NCBI RefSeq assembly: GCF_963675165.1
Contig: NC_087392.1
Span: forward strand, 4,857,442 to 4,921,441
Source of the DNA: Halichondria panicea
Lineage: Eukaryota > Porifera > Demospongiae > Suberitida > Halichondriidae
Length of the DNA stretch: 64,000 nucleotides
Reading direction: 5' to 3'
How positions within the stretch are numbered: position 1 is the first letter of the stretch; each line of letters starts with the position of its first letter. This document shows, in pieces, positions 22,703-36,210 of the stretch. Under the pieces are notes generated by a model. That model worked only from the letters and a program-made list of their open reading frames with translations. It was not told the origin of the DNA and did no database searches. The position numbers were made by a program, and so were the translations under genes.

Positions 22703-23514
22703 GATAAAGCTATGATTAATTATAAATTAACAGTTTATAACGATATATATAGTCGAGGCTAGGTCTGTAAAGCCTTTATGGTAGTGAGTCTGAGTATTAT
22801 AATTATTACAGTGAGGTAACTAACTCTCGTGCTTGCTCGTCTAGTGCAGTGTGTGTATTGAGTTAGCAAAATGCTGAAGATACAAACAAGTGTATTCTGT
22901 TTAGGTCGTGATTTAATTAATTAATGCACCATGTTTGTTTATGATATCCCATGATGTATGTGGTATCAAGCTAGCTGCATTAATCTTGGCCTGCTAACAT
23001 GAGTCTAGCTGAACAATGTCTGTATCTATACAAGTATGTGAGAATGTTGTTGTCCCTAGCCTTGAAAGCCTGACTAAATAACCATAACGACGCATAATTT
23101 TGATCAGCTGGCCGTGAGTTCATTTGGAAGGCCAAAGCAGCTTAAGCAATGTGGGCAGCCTGAATATCAGGAGCCCTCAATAAGTGCAAGATCTCTCACT
23201 TTGAGTAAAATAAAGACCTCATTTTGTGGAAGTTTACAAACAATTTTGGGAGAGTTTAATTGGTTTTGATACACTTCCATATTAGTCCAGCACAATAGTG
23301 ATAGTGAAACATCAGCTAATGTGGCAGTGACACTAGCTGTGTGGACACTGCTGGTAGTGAGCCAACTTGACACTGTTTGCTAAGCAGAGTAAGAGGGTGG
23401 TTTTACAAAGCGATCTAAACAAAGTAATATTGACGTTAAAGTTGACGTAGAGATAATTATGCAAGCCCACTCTCCTGTCTCTCTCCTTCCCCCATTCTCT
23501 CTGATCCACTTATC

Positions 23515-23579
<65 letters not shown>

Positions 23580-24179
23580 AAAGCTGTTTAACTTTAGACT
23601 TGAAAAATGAAAAATGTGCTTTAGTATAATTATTATAAGTAGCCGTAAATAGACAATTAAGTACCTGTCTTTATGGAGTATACTAGTTCTAAAGCTTGGC
23701 TCTGTTGTTTGGAATAAAGTTAATGGGTTTTGTGAGCCATATGGCGATTAGAGTAGAATAGTTCATTAGTGGTTTGTTATCAGTGTGTTTGTTGTATTGT
23801 TGTGTTTGTCTGCCCTCGATGAAGGAGTGTTGTTTTGATCCCTGCAGCTGATGTCAATCGGCCTGGTAACGGTGGGAAAACCCCTCTCCACAAGGCAGTC
23901 AGTGGCGTCCTTGGACAGGTGAGCTAAATATGTAGTGTGTGTGTGTGTGTGTGGTGGTGGGTGGGTATGTGTGCGTGTGTGTGTGTGTGGTGGTGGGTGG
24001 GTATGTGTGCGTGTGTGTGTGTGTGTGGTGGTGGGTGGGTATGTGTGCGTGTGTGTGTGTGTGTGGTGGTGGGTGGGTATGTGTGCGTGTGTGTGTGTGG
24101 TGGTGGGTGGGTATGTGTGCATGTGTGTGTGTGTGTGGTGGTGGGTGGGTATGTGTGCGTGTGCGTGGCGGACGGATGG

Positions 24180-24248
<69 letters not shown>

Positions 24249-27200
24249 CGTGCGTGTGCGTGCGTGTGCGTGCGCGTGCGTGTGCGTGTGCGTGTGCGTG
24301 TGCGTGTGAGTGTGTACGGCTGATAGTAAACATTGTTATTTGTTTTTAGCACAAATGTCAATCGTGATTATCAAGTCAAAAAGTGGGAAATAGTAAAATT
24401 GCTGGAAATGACTCCTCTGTATGCACTACACACAACACACTAGGTGCCACAGAATAGGGAGAATGAAGGCAAGATCCATGACAACCAGATGAGCATAGTC
24501 CAACTGCTTGTGTCCCATGGTGCCGACCTCAAGATCAGTGACCACACAGGTACTGGGTTATATCCATCAGTACAGGTACTGGGTTATATCCAGACCACAC
24601 AGGTACTGGGTTATATCCAGACCACACAGGTACTGGGTTATATCCAGACCACACAGGTACTGGGTTATATCAGACCACACAGGCACTGGGTTATATCCAT
24701 CAGTACAGGTACTGGGTTATATCCATCAGTACAGGAACACGTACAGCTGAATAGTTCATTAAAAACGTAAACGTCAAATCTCTCTCAGCTGTGCAGAGCA
24801 AGAGTTACAATGTATGAATGTCTTGATGGGGTTGCAGTTTATCAGTGTGTACTTTCAGTTTGTACCACATTTCTAACCAGTAGCTCTATTGCTTAATTGG
24901 GTGATCTCTATTGTGTTAGAGTATAATTGCATTGTGTTAGGAATTGTATGGCAGTGTATGAAGTGTGTAGTGCTTCTGTGTTGACTGGTGGTGTGTTCCT
25001 ATTAAACGAGAATGTCGCGTTTATAAACAGTACGCGTTCGTTGCAAGCAATCGCGATCATGCAGCCTCCGCTGCGGTATAAAAGGAAAGTAGCAGGCCGG
25101 AAGTAAAATCATTGCGAACAAAATGGCGCCTAGTTTGAAAATGATAAGAACTCAGCTCTTGTACACGCACATAAACCAACAAAACATGCTCATTCCAGGC
25201 CACGTGCAATATCCACATGGCCATAAGTTATAATAACAATGGCTTCCAAAGAAGAGATCGAGGTAAGAATAAAATGTCATCATTTCAATCATAATTATAC
25301 CATGTACAGGTAACAGTTAAATATAAAGACACTCCACCACAAGTGGTCGTTAGTAAAATAAATAAAGTAGTTAAAGAGCTCCGGGAGGCAGGACTCAGGC
25401 AGACGGTGAAGCTTAGGTGGGAGGCTGTCCCAGACGCCGTCCCAGATCAGCCAATGCCACCTATTAGTAAGAAAATAAACATGATAATCAATGATATTTT
25501 ATTAAAACTTATTTGTCCGCAGCTCTCTCTCCAAGTCATCCACGGGGTTACAGAGACTCTGCCCTCGTCCCTGTCTTACAGGGACTGCAGGACTGCTGTC
25601 CACACTGCCTCTGTGGGCCGTGTGTGATTGCTCTTCCTCCAGACTTCCTAACCGGTGCCTGTGGACCTCATCCAGCAAATGATGAAAAGAGGCACCGGTT
25701 GTATCGGAAGTTTTGGAGGTTGCTCCAGGACGTGGGTCTGTGGGGAGATGAGGAGTACCTGAGGAGGAAGGAGAGGCGGACTGTCAGGCATGACAAAAGG
25801 GACATAATGCCCAAATGTGTGATTGTAGTAAGTATAATTTTAGTTACTGCGGAAATTGCTTACAGTTATCATTACACAGGAAATAAGAAGGCGATACCCT
25901 AGTGTCGATGGGACCTACAGGGACTATTTGTCGACATTCGATGCAGAGAATATGGAACTTTAGAATGTTGTGTTTTGTAATTAATTATAATACCTATTCT
26001 CTGTCGTCGCTATCTGAATCTGACTCCATATCATCACTAGGCAGAAGGGGGGGTAACATGCCATCAGTGAGCCAGTCTTCATCGTTGTCACCATCTGGCT
26101 CAATATCCTCAAACTCACTGTAATAACGTAAGTTGAAAAAGATGCTCACTACTAAAAATTCCACCGTTGCTGAGCTGAGGGGTCAATATGAGAGCCAGTG
26201 ACCCGATTGCTTAGGAACACACACACAACTTTTCCACACGTACACATACCTCAAATCGACGCCGTTCCTTGCGACATACTCTGTCCAAAGCATACCCGCA
26301 AAATGATAAGACTTACTCACGAGAGCTTTCATGTCAGTACGCCTGTCAGGACGGCGAAGGTCTTTAACCTTTCTCTTACTGGTGTGGGCACGATTCACAT
26401 TCTCGTTCTAATGACAACACACAAATTCATTTTAAAATAAATTTTGTAATCATCTTACCCAGTCAAGTACGGCCAGGTTCATTCTCATGAGAAAAGTCTC
26501 GTCAGAATAGTGGATACGTTTGGACAAGTAGATCAGCAGCTGGTGGTTGAATGACTCTACCCAGAACGTGTCCCGACACTACATGACAGCAAGTTTTTTT
26601 TCGGTAATAAAATTACTATCATTACCCGACAGAAAGCATCCGCATTCTTGAAGACGTAGGTAGCCTTGATGCACCTAAGGAGCTCCTCTTCTGCCTTCTT
26701 GTTGGTAATCTGAGCACGACTGGGTATATAGGGAGCCATACGACAGGGAGACGAGGCATGGCAGTTAGAATGATCACCCTGTACGAGCAGTTTGGAGTCA
26801 GTACAGTAATGGGCGATGACATTTACCTTGTAGTGGTTGGGGATGTTGAGAGCCATCTGCTGTAGAATGTTAGGGTCCTCACCACAGTTCTTCATGGCCC
26901 AGTACAAGTGTATCTTGATACTGCGCCCTAAATGAATAGACATTTATCAGTGACGTATACGTACCTCAACATCATCTTCACTTACGTTTATCAGAGAGTT
27001 CAGGGAACCACGTTATGTTCCGATCTCTGACCCGACCCTCTGTGATCTTCTTGAGCTCCCGGGCTACGTTCTTAGTACCTGATAGTGATGCATATAGTTT
27101 ACATGTATCCAATAATATGCAGCATACCGTGCCATGTGTCATAGGAGTTGATGAGATTGAGGGTGTGTGTCACGTACTTAGCAACCTGAGCTTGCATGTC

Positions 27201-30200
27201 ATGCCCAACCTCAGTAACATTCAGACCTGAGACAATCATTAGTATACAATGAAATAATTTATTACGTAGTTAGTTAGTTACATTTACCTCTAGCAATGAC
27301 TTGGGGAAGAACAACCTTGGTACACTGCAATTCTCTGGTCTGAGCTACCGAGTGCTCTGTCCGAGAGATGGTGGAGATGCCAAGGATCTTATGAGTGCTA
27401 AAAATTACAACACTTAGTACATGTATGTACTAAACACTAACTAACATACCTTCCTGAAAGGCAAGGCACAGTCGTATGATACGCATTGGCCGTGGAATCA
27501 TGCCTAGCGTCAGTTATCACCCACTGAAATAGAATAATCAATAAAATAAATACAAATTATTCAACAACGTACTTCTCCCTTAGTGCTGTAGTGTGGCAGA
27601 GCCTTGACTTCCTCTACAGCCGACTGCATGGAGTGTTCAGCTGCCGCGGCCACAATCTCTAGGTAGCTGTTGTTATTGTATACTGTGAAAGAGAAAGTTA
27701 GTGAAGTACATGTCTTTGTACCATATATACCTCTCCGGATGTAAGCATGACCAACTGTGCCCAGTCCAGCGAACATAGAGAGATGTATGTACTGGGATGG
27801 AATGATCCCAGCACAAGTGAAAGAGTGTACCATCCTATAAGAGTAAATTAATCAGTATAGTGATGGTGTGGCCAAATAATTACTTCTGATTGACGAGGAA
27901 GTGTCCTCCAAACACGCGAGAGCTAGACCATGATCTCTTCTGGTGCCGGCAGTGACGACAAGAGTACAAAACTCTGATGACGTGCCCTTTCTAATAAAAC
28001 AATCACGCATATAGTGTAAACAAGCTAAAACAAACTACCTGAATCACAGAGTCCAGTCGCCAACAACTTCGAACCAAACACTCCGAGCACGATGACGCCA
28101 GCCCTGTCATCAAATCATCAAAGCAGCGCTTCTCAGTGATGAACAAGGTCTGATCATCAGGACTGTTATCACCAGTGTACATCCCTGATAGAACAGGACT
28201 GTATAACTAGGTAAAAAGAAGGCTATTACACTCACCATTGTCTCTCAAGAAGGGCCTAACAGACCCTTGATCACTTGTGGGCGTACCTTCATCAGCACTA
28301 GCTAGTTTCTCTTCTACAGCGTCTAGCATGGCGTTTATGAGAGAAAGGTTGTCAATGGTACGTCCAGCAGGCGATAGCTTCTTCCTCACTCTCTCTATCC
28401 TTGCCTGTAGAGCTTGTTTCTCTTCAGGAGAGCCAAGATAGCAGTCAAAACTGTGGCGCGGTCGTTTTCTACGATTAGCCATTTTTAGAAACTAAGTCTT
28501 GTCCTAGCTGTTGCGTAATGCCCATGTGGCTCTGCAGGCCCAAAAAGGGGCGTATTTCTGCATAAGTAAGGGTTTGTCAGACGGTTTTATAAAGACTCGC
28601 AAACAGTCGCCATTTTTTTCTTATGCGCCATGATACCTGGCCTGCTACGCCCCTTTTATACGGCGCATGCTCGTTTAACAGTACACTCATAATAATATTC
28701 ATATCTCTGGTAATTAAAAAACAAAGTTAAGTGCTGTTGTTGCAAGCAAGTACTGTTCTCTAACCACCTCTTGACAGAGCAATATTATCTTCTAGTGTAC
28801 CTTCTACACTTGCTCTGAGTTTGTCCTCAGATCAATACGTATATTGCATGTAACTAACTAACTTCAGTGTGTTCGCTAGCTTGATTGTTCACCGCAGGGT
28901 TCGCCCCTTACATGCTGTACCTCCCTTAATTGCAGGGTTCACCCCTCGGGAACTGGCCATGCAGTGTGATTTCTACGAGTGTGCGGACCTCATTGATGAG
29001 CTGGCGAGGGTGCAGCTGCAGCAAGAGGTGGCACGCATCAAAGAGAGCAGAATCAAAGGTACAAACCCTACGAACCCTACGAACCCTAGAGTTGCCCATA
29101 ACTTGAGTGTGCAGTGATCAATTACCAAATTAAAATATGTATTTTGTAGCTCTTCATAGCTCTATAATGGTGTGCTTTTTAGTCAATTTCACCAATTTTG
29201 ACAAAAGCGATTAAAGTCTCTGTATTTAGTGGATTTTTAACATGCCCACAGAATTCTTGTTTTAATCATAAGTGTACATGTTCATTCAGGGTGTCATACA
29301 GGGAGGGGAAAGGGGGGATATCCCCCTCTAGCTCCCATTTCCCCGCCTAAAATTTGCATTCAGGTATTAGTTGGGGTCCATAGCTAGCATTTTACATACT
29401 AACAGGGTATTGAAATAACAGTTGACCTTTTTTTAGCAAAATTTTCTAGTTACTTTTCTTATTTACCCCCTCTACTTCAAAATCCTGTATGACACCCTGA
29501 CATTATACATCTGTATCGAGTGTCACCAGTCCATGTTCCATTCCGCCAGGTCTGTTCAGTGCTTGTGAGGGAGGTAGCCTGGAACTAGTGAAGGATATAC
29601 TTCCCAACATTCCCGAGGCCGTCAACGACTTTGTACTGAGAGACGAGAATCTATTCATGTGGTGAGTATCCATGGAGATTATCATACAGTGAAACCTGTC
29701 TATGGAGGTCAGACTAGCAGCTGTAATAAAGAGGTGGCGTGCTAGCACAGGTCCAAACACATTCTATGGAGACTTTAGGGCCCATTAACCTGGCTGTATT
29801 ATAGAGGGTGGCCTGCTTATAACCACAATATACAGGTTTCACTGTTATTTCTGATATACCATATAGCGTTAAATTTTTGAGGCATTTATATTTTGTGGAA
29901 TGGCCTCTAAAAGCATTTTGTTACACAATGTTCGTGGGATGACTGCTTACTAGAAGCCACGCCTTTAATCTTTGCACGTTATAGCAGATAATTCTAGTTA
30001 AAGAACAATTTTTGTGGAACTTATTTTCGTGTAGGATTGCTAACCCACAAAAACTGTGAAAATGAAAATTTCCCACTATACGGTCTAGCATCTTCATTTG
30101 ATTGTGAATTATCACTTTTGGTATTTAATGTTTAGCAGTGTTTGTGTCAACAGGTTGTGTGTTTACACGGAGGCATTCAGACTAGCACAATCAGATTGTT

Positions 30201-30368
30201 GTTTTCTAAACATTCTTGTTCGTCAGTTTGTGTGTGAATTCAAACACATTTGAATGTACATCACTAGTCATCTTTTCAGTAACTGTATGTACAACAATTC
30301 TCCCACTTAATCACTCCCCCCCCCCACTCATACACACACGCGCGCACGCACGCACATGCACACATACA

Positions 30369-30446
<78 letters not shown>

Positions 30447-33400
30447 GCTGCAAGGAGTGGACATGTGGACATTGTCGAATATTTGCTCACGATGGGAGCC
30501 GTTGCCGTGGCGAGTCGGGTATCTAACACGACGGCCCTCCACTTAGCCTGTCACGAAGGTCACACAGAGGTCGTTGTGTGCCTACTCAACCGATTACCAG
30601 CCCTACTAATGATCGATGATTCCCCAGGAGAAACATCGCTACACATCGCCGCTCGTCGGGGACACACTAATATCGTTCGTAACCTCATCGCCGTGGCAAC
30701 CCGAGGCCAGCAAATCCGTTCCCGTGAGAACTCGTGCGAAGAAGAAGCTTATCTCTACCAGAGCGACACTCTGAAGGTCGTGATGAACGAATCTTTGCCA
30801 GAAATGACGCTGGATGTAATGGCAGTTAGCGAGATGGAACAGCGGACTCCACTGCACGAAGCTGCCATCAACGGTCACTTGGAGATTGTCAAAATCATTG
30901 TCGACTATCTCACACAGTATCAGAAACCAGAGATGCCGCCCCAAAACAGAGGATTGTCGCCACACACAAAGTCAACCCCTCAAGGCAAGAAAACCACTCG
31001 CTGTGTTCCCGGTATTGATGCCATTACGCTCAAGGGACGGACAGCTTTTCACGAGGCAGCCAAGGGTGGTTTCTTTGAAGTCATGAAAGTGCTACTAGGA
31101 GCTGGGGCCGATATAAACGCTTTCATGAAACTATCTCTTGACACTGCCATTAATACAGACCTCACAGCCCTAGTGCAAGCTTGCCTCATGGAGAAAATGA
31201 ACGTCGTTCACTTTCTACTACAGAATGGTGCCACAGACGCACGCCTCAAGGCTCTTAAACGAACCATCTCAATTCCAAACAACGAAATTGCGGGTCTTCT
31301 CCTGTGCTACAATGGCGGCGTTAAGGAAATCGTCATCCATACACGATCCTCCAAATCCAAGCCAGCATCACCTCAGAAAGAAACGCCCACTCAATTAGAC
31401 GTTGTGTGGCGAAGCAAAAATCTCCGCTACGTTTGTAGCGACTGGTTACCAATGGTTACAAAGCTGCCCAGCCTACAAGATAAAAACCCGATCATCTCAC
31501 AAATCGATGTTTCGAGTAATTCCATAACAGAACTGCCCATCGAAATTTTTCGTCTACCGCATCTCAAGCATCTGGACATTAGTCGAAACCAACTCACTTT
31601 CTTACCACTTGAAGAGAGAAAGAAAAATAGTGGATGGACATGTAACTTGCTGTGTCAGTTTGATCTGAACTCAAATCAACTGACGGCTCTTCCAAATTGC
31701 ATTTTTGGTCTGCCAGAGCTCAAAGAAATCAACGCCAATGACAACCAGATCACCTATGTTTCCACGGCGATATGGAGCTCTCCAAAACTACAGCGATTGT
31801 TTCTTGCTCGAAACCAACTCTTAATTTTCCCCACGACTAGACGATTGTCAGATAGCCTCTCTGAATACTCGCCCACCATGGAAATGCTTCCAGAAGATGC
31901 CACTAGTTTAGACCACGCCTTCTCACCGGAGGCTCGGGCTGGCTCTAATGGTGGCCTGCAGGATACTGGCTCTGTGTTTATGCCCTACAATAGCTCCACC
32001 CCTATGACAAAAAACAGAACGTACTCGGAGCAAAGAGAGACGGTTAAAACTGAAACGGTCATTAGTCGACGTCTGGAGAGTTTTCAAGATACAAACATTG
32101 AAGTTGAGGAGCTGGAGGATCTAGAAACACTCGAGGAGGATAAAGATATGAATAGTTTCTGTTTGTTGGCACTCGATCTCTCAGGAAACAAACTCACAAA
32201 TATTCCAATCGGGATGAGCTGTTTGGCACCTAAACTGCAGAAGTTGAACGTTTCTAAAAACATGATAAAGTCACTCGGAAATATTGGAGACTATCCCTTT
32301 GAGTTGGAGCTTCTCAACGCATCTGATAATCACCTAAACACTGCCATAGCACCATCCCCCAGTGACTATCGGAACTTTGTGCCCTGTTCTAGAAAACCGA
32401 TGTCGGTCGATACAAATTTCTCGTACAAACCTTGTTCCCATCGATCACACAAGAACCTTCGAAAATTGACCACCTTCAAGCTCAACAATAATCATTTGTT
32501 CGACCTGCAGCTGTTTAAAATGATTGGCCGAAAGAAAGGGAACGAATTGACATCGTCTTTCGAAGACTCGATATTGGATCAAACAAAATCACGCTCAAAC
32601 ACAAACGCTGAGCGCTACAAATTTGCTCAAAGTCAAATGTCACCACCATCCAAATCCCTATCACCAGGCACTGAGCCCACTGCTCTGAGCTTGAGCCAGT
32701 CAAGCTTCCACAGGTCCAGTACAGTGGGTAACAAGAATGACTTGAAAAATCGAAGTACTACACAAGATTCTGGCATTAGCTCTGCCCTTGATACAGCTAA
32801 AAGCAGCGGTTCCAGTCACAGCTCTGGCTCTAAGGACGGGACTGGAAGCCAGTCTGTTGTCATTTCTCCACTGTTTCCACTGCTTTCGACACTTGAAGTG
32901 GCTCATAATAAACTGAAAAGCGTGCCCTCTTATCTGTCACACATTTCAACATTGTCCTGCCTCATCATCAGTCATAACGTAGATATTGACACACTTCCTT
33001 TGGAGCTCTGTAACTGCGAGCATCTGTGGAACTTGGAGTACAATGGATGCCCTCTAACCAACCCTCCGGCCGTGGACCTGAACAAGTTCAAACTAGCCTC
33101 TGATAAACTGCTCTATATGAAGTCCCTACTGCACGAGTGAGTCAGCAATGTTATGTGTTACTGTGGGCAGGTGTGACCAGCATTCTCAATCCTCAATTTC
33201 ACACACAAATTTGCCTCTTTATAGCTTATTGTGTACAGAATAATTAAGTCTCCTTTAGTTAGCTTGTTTAGGTAAATGTGATGCAATCTGAGAAAACAGA
33301 CCACTTGGCTTAGATTTTCAATTTGAGCTAGAGGCAAATTTGTGACCTTGAGTGCAAAGTGATGAATTTAGTTTTATAAGCTTACAAGTATCTATAGCCT

Positions 33401-33838
33401 TTCTACTATCTCTATGTGAAGTCTGGTGCTCTAAATCCAAATATGTTCACCTGAGTGATTCGTCAAAAAAAGCAAAATATAGGCTTACTAATGGAGTAGG
33501 GCATCTTTGAATGGCGTTTTTTCAATAATGCAATTTCATAGCAACCAACTTCAAACGATTATAACTTAGTCATAGAATGAGGTATGTACAGACTAAGCAT
33601 AGCATTGTGTAGGCATTTCTCTGCTCTATCAGTATGCATAGAGATCTCAACTTTTTTAGACCAAGCCAAGTGGTCTGTTTTCTCAAATTGCATCACAAAT
33701 GGTACTTGTACTTGTGTGCTTTCACCACTTAAAGTGTTTTTCTAGCTGCCTTTGTTGTCTCATGTACATGTACATGTAGGTATTCTAGCAAGTTTTGATG
33801 CTATGTATACCATACAATACCATTACCCCCCCCCCCCC

Positions 33839-33902
<64 letters not shown>

Positions 33903-36149
33903 TACAGTGCTAAGCCCAATGAGAGCATGAAGCTGATGCTGGTGGGGCTACAGAAGATGGGCAAGACCACCCTCCTCTCCAGACTGAGGGATGTGAGTGA
34001 GGAGGCCACACCCTACACCACCTTTAGTCAGCGTATCACTGGGGAAGAGCCGCTCACTGCCTCCACATCCAAGAGGTTGTCCACCAAGAGGAAAGGTGTG
34101 TGTGTGTGTGGGTGTGGGTGTGTGTGCGTGGGTGTGTGCGTGTGCGTGTGCGTGTGTGTGTGTGTGGGAGTAGGCTAATGGTGCTTGATTTGCAATGTGT
34201 TAGTTTGCCGACGAATGTTGTTAAAATGTCTTTTTATAGATTGCTTTATTAATGCCTGTAGTTTTGATACCAGTGTTTTATACAATCTTCGCATTTCTTA
34301 TCACTATATTTGTACATGTACAATGAACGTTGTGCTGCATGCATTAAATACTATCACCAAAAAGCTATCAGCTACATGGTACCTCTCCATACCCCCTGTG
34401 GTTACCCCCCACAGAGCCGCTGTCCACAGTGGGCGTGGACTTGGGTATCTGGAAGTATCGGAAAGACCTTGAGACAGAGTACCTCAAGACACGGAAGAAG
34501 GGATCCAAACAGCTGCGTACAGTCACCTTCTATACTTGGGACTTTGGGGGGCAGGTGGGTACTAGCTTAGTGTGTGCTACTAGGAGGTGGGTACTAGCTT
34601 AGTGTGTGCTACTAGGAGGTGGGTACTGTGCTATTTCATATTATAAGAACAAGTTGTGTTTACTTAGCTTATAGTGACACCGTGGGAACTTTATTGTTGC
34701 TAGGGAGTGTTGCTATGGCTGCAAGCATTAATTAGTTTACTGTGTTGCTAGGAGCATTGTGTGGAATTTGTCTATAGTAGTAATACTTATGTCGCTCACT
34801 GTCGGTGTGTATGTACAGTATACTTTAGCGTTATACACACATTCAAGTGATGACCATTACCTTGCTCACAGTATAGTGAAGCCTGTCTATTGTGGTCTCC
34901 CTATAAGCAGGCCATCCTCTATAATACAGCCAGGTTAATGGTCTCCATAGCATGTGTTTGGGCCTGTGTTAGCAGGCCACCCTCTATAATACAGCCAGGT
35001 TAATGGTCTTCATAGCATGTGTTTGGACCTGTGTTAGCAGGCAACCTCTATAATACAGCCAGGTTAATAGTCTCCATAGCATGTGTTTGGACCTGTGTTA
35101 GCTGGCGACCTCTTTATTACAACCACCGGGTGACCACTATATACAAGTTCACTGTATACAACTAAGTAGCGTCAGTCATTGCCTCTGTCTTTGTTGCCTT
35201 CTTCAGGAGGAGTACTATGTAACGCACCAGTGCTTCCTGTCAGCTCGCTCCCTGTACCTGGTGGTGTGGGACATCATGCTCGGGCAGGAGGGAATCGATC
35301 AGCTGGCTCCATGGTTACACAACATCCAGGTCAGCCAGTGCATACAGTCACTTAGAGATCAGTGGCCTATACAGATGAGGGTTGGTAGAAGGCTCTTTAT
35401 GTCAGCCTGGAGCGTGCAGTTCATATTTTAGGAACATTTGGTATCATGGGTCCAAATCGATGGCTTTACCAGGGACAAAAGATAGCCTTAATTGCCATTT
35501 AGTATGGAATTTTGATAGAAACTTAGCATTTTTGTTGTCTAAGAACTTTATGGTCTATGGATTTGATGGTCCAATTTCTAATTCTGTATCTCAGTGACCC
35601 ACCCACCCACCCTCACACACCTCACGTACACAGGCCCGTGCCCCTGATTCCCCTGTGGTGATAGTGGGGACCCACTGTGACAAGCTTCGTGGGGAGGACA
35701 GAGAACAGAGAAAGGCGGAAATGAACCACATCATTTATCAGAAGTTCCTTGTTGGGCGTGGCCCTCAGCAGGTACGGGAGATGGGGCTACCTAAGATCTT
35801 GGATGTGATTTATGTTGGCTGTCCTTCCGTTGGTCGTTTGGATGGTGTACTAGAGTTGAGGATGGCACTCTATGATATTGCCTTCGCTCTCACACTCGCA
35901 GGGAAAGGTGGGTGTGTCCACTGATGCTGGAAATAATATTTGTTCCTATTTTTACTGGCTAGAAAGTGGTTGTTTTGTACATGTACATAACTGTACTGTC
36001 TACCATACAGATACACAATGTACGTGTAATTATAGTTCATTTATAAATTGTATGTGATAGTAGCGTGGACTAACTGACTCTTTATAATCAGGTCGATATA
36101 TTTTAGATACTGATTTTTTGCCTCTAATTACAGTGTTCCCTACCCCCCA

Positions 36150-36210
<61 letters not shown>

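Larger units (their letters stand above)
25002..28678. mobile_element. Complete TTAA-flanked DNA transposon with two genes
   Basis: TTAA at 25002-25005 and 28675-28678 flank a 3669-bp insert (25006-28674) in ROCO intron 3. The ends are ACGAGAATGTCGC and, inverted, ACGAGCATGCGCC. A second inverted block at 25074-25098 and 28639-28663 contains TATAAAAGG and GTAGCAGGCC, so each end carries a TATA box (25077-25083 and 28654-28660). A roughly 50-bp insertion separates the blocks on the left only. Inside are two convergent spliced genes whose stops are 30 bp apart. TTAA duplications are known for piggyBac and Kolobok elements. The transposase is not piggyBac-like to my eye; a Kolobok-like or undescribed group is inference. 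Intact frames suggest recent arrival. Confidence 0.85.

Noticed and set aside
23766-24361. Long open frames of Thr-His or Cys-Val repeats on both strands
   Set aside because: They are translations of GT/CA microsatellites in ROCO intron 2, not genes.
24444-24770. Open frame running from exon 3 into repeated TGLYPS units
   Set aside because: Exon 3 ends at a good CAG|GTACTG donor and continues in phase into the next ankyrin exon; the rest is the intronic satellite.
25002-28678. piggyBac transposon
   Set aside because: TTAA flanks fit, but the transposase lacks the piggyBac look and the element has two spliced genes; left as Kolobok-like or new.
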